DNA of 64,000 nt from Pyxidicoccus fallax (GTDB lineage: Bacteria > Myxococcota > Myxococcia > Myxococcales > Myxococcaceae): positions 30,625 to 94,624 of the forward strand of contig NZ_JABBJJ010000007.1 in NCBI RefSeq assembly GCF_012933655.1. Reading direction: 5' to 3'. How positions within the stretch are numbered: position 1 is the first letter of the stretch; the number at the start of each line of letters is the position of its first letter. Positions 61,101-64,000 of the stretch are shown here, piece after piece. A model generated the notes under the pieces. The model was given only the letters and a program-made list of their open reading frames with translations, was not told where the DNA came from and searched no databases. Position numbers and translations under genes: made by a program.

Positions 61101-61408
61101 GCGCGACCGACGGCACGCCGCCCAACACCAACCTGACGGCGGAGCTGGGCTACGGCCCGAAGGAGCAGGACCCGGGCGTGGGCGCCGGCTGGACCTGGAA
61201 TGCCGGCACCCTGAATGGCGATGCCAACGGGGACACGGATGAATACACGGCCAGCCTGCCGCCGACCGTGCCCGTGGGCCACTCATACGTGTGGCGCTAC
61301 CGCGTGGGGACGGGCCCGTACTGCTTCGGCGATGTGCAGCTCGACGGGCAGTCCGGTGGCTCGTCCAACGGCGTGTCCCCGGACACGTTGGGCCAGGTCA
61401 CCCAGTAG
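58106..61408 (+). CDS. Seven-repeat surface lipoprotein of the starch operon
   Basis: 1100-residue lipoprotein (lipobox LAVAC, C20). Residues about 34-117 are an IPT/TIG Ig-like domain (VREIQPTGGPIAGNTLVNIYGSGF). Seven modules of about 120-140 residues follow. Each begins with a CKLG-type strand, has an AQLGWGP- or AQLGYGP-type core and a DEYxAxLPNP stretch, and ends in YRYAYRF plus CDADG. The first module lacks both cysteines; modules two to seven carry one at each end, so each is probably closed by a disulfide. Function is not known from family. Its place six bases after malG suggests surface binding of starch, in the role SusE/F play in Bacteroidetes. That is inference. Confidence 0.82.
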   Translation: MSSRCLRSLLLVLPLLAVACSDDSDGVSPSELTAPTVREIQPTGGPIAGNTLVNIYGSGFQPGAKAFLGNLELQRTVVVNTFRLYGYTPTATSGRMDVRVWNPDGAYGVLVKGFAYEGPPTPHIAQAEVVNGNTDAVSGGPPVGVTVRGAVTVPGVTRGAGQGAGVLAQVGFAAGNAELLNPQSYTWSDAMYETDSGSGEADIYRGTVLLQAPIGGENREWVVSVRFSLDKGQTWVMADGDGSANGMSAAMMRRVFIARPRVDYCKLGPNGNPANPDLFYAPGETKLHKVAGQVFADGITSGAGAGSGVVAQLGYGPDGTDPRTSEQWTWTHATYVTEHGNNDEWQADLPNPKTLGTYKLAFRFSISENAWRVCDADGVNDSTTGELTFSMAKLGTLTVANAPPKPKVAWCKIGEDRKDPEAVDYQTTQTNGLATVYAQVGIPGVTDKVGPGPELVGQLGWGPAGEDPRTSPLWNWATELEFSKDNFEVNDEWKGTLPVPPVSGAYRYAVRFNVVDGPVTVCDGDGTNDGDQPFEMDKLGVLNVTGASAPPTVAGYCKLGPVGTTTPASLAYTTVSAASHKVVAQVYVQGVTNGNGQGANIVGQLGWGLATENPSSQQWNWTTPATFRGDVVNGTIRNFDEYEATLPNPGTAGNYRFAYRFQVNGGAPLYCDADGNTGGTGFDATKIGTLTVSPPPTTNVVSYCKLGAAGDTTPPEHTYFTVSPATHAVVGVVRVTGITDTTTGAVAQIRGQLGWGPTDQDPASLQWHWADAQFKGDSDTSDEYTANLPNPNTVGTYRYAYRFQVNEGEFLYCDADGNDDGAAGFDATKAGSVTVETPPPARCQLQSVSGTTVASGDDVTAVGRVLLPGFTEADGAPTGLQVQVGVGAASADASTTPAAFTWKAATYAHGVEGERATDEFSARFNPAYTGERTVSMRYSTDGAAWTYCDKDGSDVGGYSADQQHALTVGNHTAINYCNLQWPPTTEGGRTTYGKVYEPGATDGTPPNTNLTAELGYGPKEQDPGVGAGWTWNAGTLNGDANGDTDEYTASLPPTVPVGHSYVWRYRVGTGPYCFGDVQLDGQSGGSSNGVSPDTLGQVTQ
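58490..61400 (+). repeat. Seven tandem protein modules (about 390-bp units)
   Basis: Modules start near 58490, 58900, 59330, 59770, 60210, 60630 and 61020. The boundary is marked from the second on by an aromatic-Cys or Arg-Cys pair (YCKLG, WCKIG, RCQLQ, YCNLQ). Units 2, 4 and 5 are most alike and unit 6 most diverged. Confidence 0.75.
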
Positions 61409-61415
61409 GCTGTCA

Positions 61416-61460
61416 GGCGCGGCCCGCCCGAGCGTCTGCACTGCTTGGCTGGGCCGCGCC
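61416..61460 (+). terminator. Hairpin ending the malK operon
   Basis: Perfect 10-bp arms GGCGCGGCCC and GGGCCGCGCC with a 25-base loop begin eight bases after the lipoprotein stop. No U-tract. Confidence 0.6.
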
Positions 61461-61489
61461 GGAATGATCAGGCCGCAGAAAACGTATCC

Positions 61490-61525
61490 TTGACAGTGAG
61501 GGGGCCGCTTTATAAAAGCCCCCTC
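61490..61525 (+). promoter_or_regulatory. Strong promoter of the tRNA cluster, overlapped by an inverted repeat
   Basis: TTGACA (61490-61495) and TATAAA (61511-61516) are both consensus-like, with a short 15-bp spacer (16 if ATAAAA is used). GAGGGGGC (61498-61505) and GCCCCCTC (61518-61525) form a perfect inverted repeat around the -10. The GC-rich stretch at the start point is typical of growth-rate-controlled stable RNA promoters. The repeat could also be a regulator site. Confidence 0.8.
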
Positions 61526-61549
61526 GTCGCAGCGCGGCGGACGCCTTGA

Positions 61550-61621
61550 GGGCGGATAGCTCAGCGGTAGAGCGTCGCCCTTACAAGGCGAGGGTCACAG
61601 GTTCAATCCCTGTTCCGCCCA
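61550..61621 (+). tRNA. tRNA-Val (TAC anticodon)
   Basis: Cloverleaf with acceptor GGGCGGA/TCCGCCC, a D-arm AGCTCAGCGGTAGAGC, anticodon loop CTTACAA (anticodon TAC) and T-arm ACAGG-TTCAATC-CCTGT. Discriminator A. CCA is not encoded, so it must be added after transcription. Confidence 0.95.
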
Positions 61622-61628
61622 AGGTTGT

Positions 61629-61705
<77 letters not shown>

Positions 61706-61710
61706 AGAAG

Positions 61711-61749
61711 AAGGGCCCGGAATCGCGAGGTTCCGGGCCCTTCGCCTTT
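61711..61749 (+). terminator. Hairpin between the tRNA-Asp copies
   Basis: AAGGGCCCGGAA pairs with TTCCGGGCCCTT (12-bp perfect arms) around an eight-base loop, followed by a short pyrimidine stretch, cgccttt. Confidence 0.75.
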
Positions 61750-61783
61750 CAGGGTGAGGGCACTGGTTTTCCGCCCAGGTTGT

Positions 61784-61860
<77 letters not shown>

Positions 61861-61866
61861 TTGAGA

Positions 61867-61904
61867 GCCCAGCAATCCTCAGGGGTTGCTGGGCCTTTCT
61901 TTTT
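61867..61904 (+). terminator. Rho-independent terminator of the tRNA cluster
   Basis: GCCCAGCAA pairs with TTGCTGGGC around a ten-base loop, followed by CTTTCTTTTT. It is the only hairpin in the window with a clear U-tract. Confidence 0.9.
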
Positions 61905-61925
61905 CCTCCGTCCCCCTATGTGCCC

Positions 61926-63140
61926 TCAGTGTGCCCCTCCGGCGTCTGTGGCCGGTGCGGCGTGGAGCTGGGGGGGGACCGGCCGGTCGAGCTGCTGCAC
62001 CGCGCTCTCCCGGGCCTCCGGCGCGAGATGGGCGTACCGCATGGTCATTTCGATGGTGGCGTGGCCCATCAGCTCCTGGATGACCTTGAGAGGGACGCCC
62101 CTCATGGCGAGGTGGCTGCCGTAGGTGTGGCGCAGGTCGTGCCAGGTGATGCGCCCCTGCTCGCGGCTGATGCCCGCCCGGCTCACCGCCCGCGATAGCC
62201 GGTGCTCCGTCATGCTCGCGGTGAGCGGCTGGCCGTCCGACTGGCAGAACACGTAGGGGCCGCGCAGGTGCCGGTGCCCCTTGAGTGCGTCCACCACCGA
62301 GCCGGGAAGGTCCACCGTCCGTCCCCGTCCGCCCTTGGGCAGCCCCGTCACTCCTTGCCAGATGGAGCGCCGCACCTGGAGCTTGCCGCGCTTCAAGTCC
62401 ACGTCGCTCCACTGGAGCCCAATCAGTTCCCCATGCCGCAGCCCCGTCTTGAGCGCCAACAGGACCAACGTGCGCCACTCCGGCTCGGCGGCGTTGAGCA
62501 GGCGCTCGGCTTCCTCGAAGATGAGGAAGTCAAAGGCGGGCTTGTCCGTCTTGAAGAGCTTCACGCGTGGGACGTGTTGGAGCACGCCCTGTTCCTGGGC
62601 CAGTGCGAGCAACTTGTGCAGCACGGTCAGGACGTTGTTGATGGACTTGAGGCTCAGGAGCTTCACCCCGGAGCCCTTGCGCTTGCGCAGGGCATCCTTC
62701 GAGGGGGCGTCCCTCCGTCCGGGAATGCCCGCAGGCTTCTTCCGCATCGCGGCCTTGAAGTCCTCGATCTCCGCTGGACCGATGGCGTCAAGAGGCGTGT
62801 CCCCGAGCACGGGCAGCAGGTGGTCATCAAGGATCTGCCGCTTGGTGACGACGCTGGAGTGCTTGTTGTTGTTCTCGCTGTACGTGATGAAGCGCGGGAC
62901 GAACTCCCCAAGGGTGAGGACCCGGCCCGGCTCGTTCTGCTTCTCCTTCCCGAAGGTGCCCGTCAGGAGGGCTTGGCGGACTTGGCGCTCGTACTCTTCA
63001 GCGCCCCGGCGGGTGTTGATGGGCGATGCCTTGCGGACTCGCTCCACCCTCCCGTTGGGGTGCTGGTACTTCACGTCCACCCACCACGCCTCCTGCACCC
63101 TGCCCTCCTTCGTCTTCCACTTGCGCAGCCTGACGCTCAT
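61926..63140 (-). CDS. Tyrosine recombinase (phage-type integrase)
   Basis: Site-specific integrase of 404 residues. An N-terminal arm-binding domain (about 1-75) and SAM-like core-binding domain (about 75-180) precede the catalytic domain with Arg (TGLRHGELI), HxxR (WHDLRHTYGSH), His (LMGHATIEMT) and the nucleophile Tyr (MRYAHL). All five key residues are present. The ATG at 63140 overlaps the excisionase-like gene (ATGA). It faces the tRNA-Asp pair, ending 65 bp from the second copy, the usual arrangement for an element integrated at a tRNA 3' end. The element body lies to the right. Confidence 0.93.
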   Translation of the reverse strand: MSVRLRKWKTKEGRVQEAWWVDVKYQHPNGRVERVRKASPINTRRGAEEYERQVRQALLTGTFGKEKQNEPGRVLTLGEFVPRFITYSENNNKHSSVVTKRQILDDHLLPVLGDTPLDAIGPAEIEDFKAAMRKKPAGIPGRRDAPSKDALRKRKGSGVKLLSLKSINNVLTVLHKLLALAQEQGVLQHVPRVKLFKTDKPAFDFLIFEEAERLLNAAEPEWRTLVLLALKTGLRHGELIGLQWSDVDLKRGKLQVRRSIWQGVTGLPKGGRGRTVDLPGSVVDALKGHRHLRGPYVFCQSDGQPLTASMTEHRLSRAVSRAGISREQGRITWHDLRHTYGSHLAMRGVPLKVIQELMGHATIEMTMRYAHLAPEARESAVQQLDRPVPPQLHAAPATDAGGAH

Positions 63141-63391
63141 CGCTTCTCTCCGAGCGCAGGACCGCTGTGACCCGGCATCCAACGTAGCAAGACAACGCGG
63201 CGGATGCGGATGGATCGACTGAGGTGGAGGACTCCGGGCACCTGCCCGAGCCGGATCGACTCGTAGAGCGTCTTCAGGTTCACGCGCAGGAGTGCTGCGG
63301 CCTCTTCGACGGTCAGGAACTCGGGCGCGCTGGAGCCTTTTTCAGCGGACGTGGGCTGGCTTGAAGTTGGCGACAAGAAGGGTTTTTCCAC
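63137..63391 (-). CDS. Excisionase-like helix-turn-helix protein
   Basis: 84-residue protein whose middle part (FLTVEEAAALLRVNLKTLYESIRLGQVPGVLHLSRSIRI) matches the MerR-like winged HTH of excisionases and DNA-binding accessory factors. It is translated just before, and overlaps by four bases, the integrase, so it probably steers excision. Start is GTG at 63391 with no clear ribosome site; the first 25 residues are variable. Expression of both genes should depend on the AT-rich control region upstream. Confidence 0.75.
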   Translation of the reverse strand: MEKPFLSPTSSQPTSAEKGSSAPEFLTVEEAAALLRVNLKTLYESIRLGQVPGVLHLSRSIRIRRVVLLRWMPGHSGPALGEKR

Positions 63392-63450
63392 AGCCGATAA
63401 ATGAGTGCGGATTCTTGGCGTGGCTCAGGCCGCAGAGGGAATGCGGCAGG

Positions 63451-63583
63451 CGTCAACCGTCAAGTGGCTATGAGAGTTTCCCTAAAACCCTATATCCCTA
63501 TACCTCTTGTATACTCCTATACTACCTGAACTTTTCCTTAAGGAGTTTAGGAATAGAGGGTTGACGGGGATTGACGTTTGACA
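63451..63583. promoter_or_regulatory. Control-like region with inverted TTGACG sets around CYTATAY repeats
   Basis: Two TTGACG copies on the minus strand (63451-63456, 63458-63463) and two TTGACG plus one TTGACA on the plus strand (63561, 63571, 63578) flank an AT-rich centre. The centre has four 8-bp relatives of CCCTATAC (63488, 63496, 63507, 63515) and a perfect palindrome TCCTTAAGGA (63535-63544). It could be a divergent phage switch or Int/Xis arm sites. Confidence 0.5.
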
Positions 63584-63839
63584 TCGTGACGGAGCGCACA
63601 GGGCGCCCGCTCGGTGTCGCTTGGAGGGGCCCCCGGCTCCGGTTTCCGATGCATGGCTGCTCGGGACCTTGCTCGGCGGTCGTACACGCTGGGAAAATTT
63701 CCCAGAAAAACTGCGGCCCCCTCTGGTTTCGCCGTTCGCAACCCCCGAAGTTTTGACGAAACCCGCTCCTGGCTGGCTGGACGTTGACAAGGGCGCTGAT
63801 ACAAGCCGAGCAAACGGCTCGCGCCAGCACGCTCCATAG

Positions 63840-63971
63840 GCAACTGCGCTACTCCCCATCCCGATGCCTCACGTCCGTTGCCGCGTTCCTCAGCCCTCCT
63901 GGGCGCAACTGTGCCGTTCCCCAGCAAGTTCCCGCCGAGCGACGCCTGCCGCGTTCCCAGCGCCCTCCTGG
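63840..63971 (+). repeat. Two imperfect direct repeats of about 66 bp
   Basis: Both units begin with gcaactg followed by a pyrimidine-rich stretch with tccccа-type core (63840 and about 63905) and end in tgccgcgttcc and ccctcctgg (63878-63902 and 63946-63971). They differ at many positions and by small indels. Confidence 0.45.
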
Positions 63972-64000
63972 ACCACGTCGTGGCACTCCCTGGCCCCCAC

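Larger units (their letters stand above)
63392..64000. other. Gene-free left end of the mobile element
   Basis: About 600 bp upstream of the excisionase gene carry no open frame with coding character in any frame. They contain a short AT-rich control-like region (63451-63583, described separately), a GC-rich stretch and imperfect long repeats at the edge. The next gene is presumably beyond the window. Confidence 0.6.

Noticed and set aside
57062..61282. A 1406-codon open frame on the minus strand, antisense to malG and the repeat lipoprotein
   Set aside because: Its translation is His/Arg/Val-rich low-complexity typical of antisense frames in GC-rich DNA; the plus-strand genes show clear domains, signal peptides and ribosome-coupled starts.
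63482..63927. Several 60-126 codon frames at the right end
   Set aside because: They overlap each other on both strands, lack ribosome sites and protein motifs, and cross the AT-rich repeat region.

Overview
The window is GC-rich, gene-dense chromosomal DNA from a myxobacterium, most likely Myxococcus or a close relative (Corallococcus, Pyxidicoccus). The support is a MYXO-CTERM-like tail on a secreted LamG protein, several two-component and GGDEF proteins, many lipoproteins, a myxobacterial-style tRNA-Val/tRNA-Asp/tRNA-Asp cluster beside an integrase, and strong third-position GC bias. That bias produces long antisense open frames, which I have not reported.

Layout. 1-5.7 kb: translation and secretion genes on the minus strand (secA; rpsB-tsf-pyrH, with pyrH cut by the window edge). 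5.9-16.9 kb: rlmM, a degenerate GGDEF protein, an M23 peptidase, a PP2C phosphatase with recN, a SWIM/SNF2 helicase, and a dehydrogenase-apt pair. 16.9-23.4 kb: a cysteine-free 26-residue-repeat protein, a cofactor-free-dioxygenase-like alpha/beta hydrolase, and an overlapping tetR-MFS-coaD-MBL operon behind a promoter that overlaps a palindrome. 23.5-30.4 kb: an amylase-family lipoprotein, a 5'-nucleotidase-like protein, nadK-ydcF and rarA. 30.4-42 kb: a sigma54 two-component system, a diguanylate cyclase, a glycan/lipid-modification group and fadI-fadJ. 42-46 kb: the LamG/MYXO-CTERM protein and a two-gene nuclease-like cassette. 46.3-61.4 kb: a divergent starch/maltodextrin locus. 61.5-64 kb: the tRNA cluster with integrase and excisionase, entering a mobile element that continues past the right edge.

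The most coherent system is the starch locus. On the minus strand are a debranching-enzyme lipoprotein, an outer-membrane porin, a GH13-CBM20 amylase lipoprotein and hemE. Diverging from them are malK, a gene fusing a MalE-like binding protein to a MalF-like permease, malG, and a seven-repeat lipoprotein. Together these could bind, cut, pass and import alpha-glucans from the cell surface to the cytoplasm. The best single-gene lead is the hydrolase at 19372-20217. Its residues match the cofactor-independent quinolone 2,4-dioxygenases that destroy alkylquinolone signals, which would make sense in a predator of quinolone-producing bacteria.

All calls come from reading the sequence and remembered family motifs. 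No database search was run.
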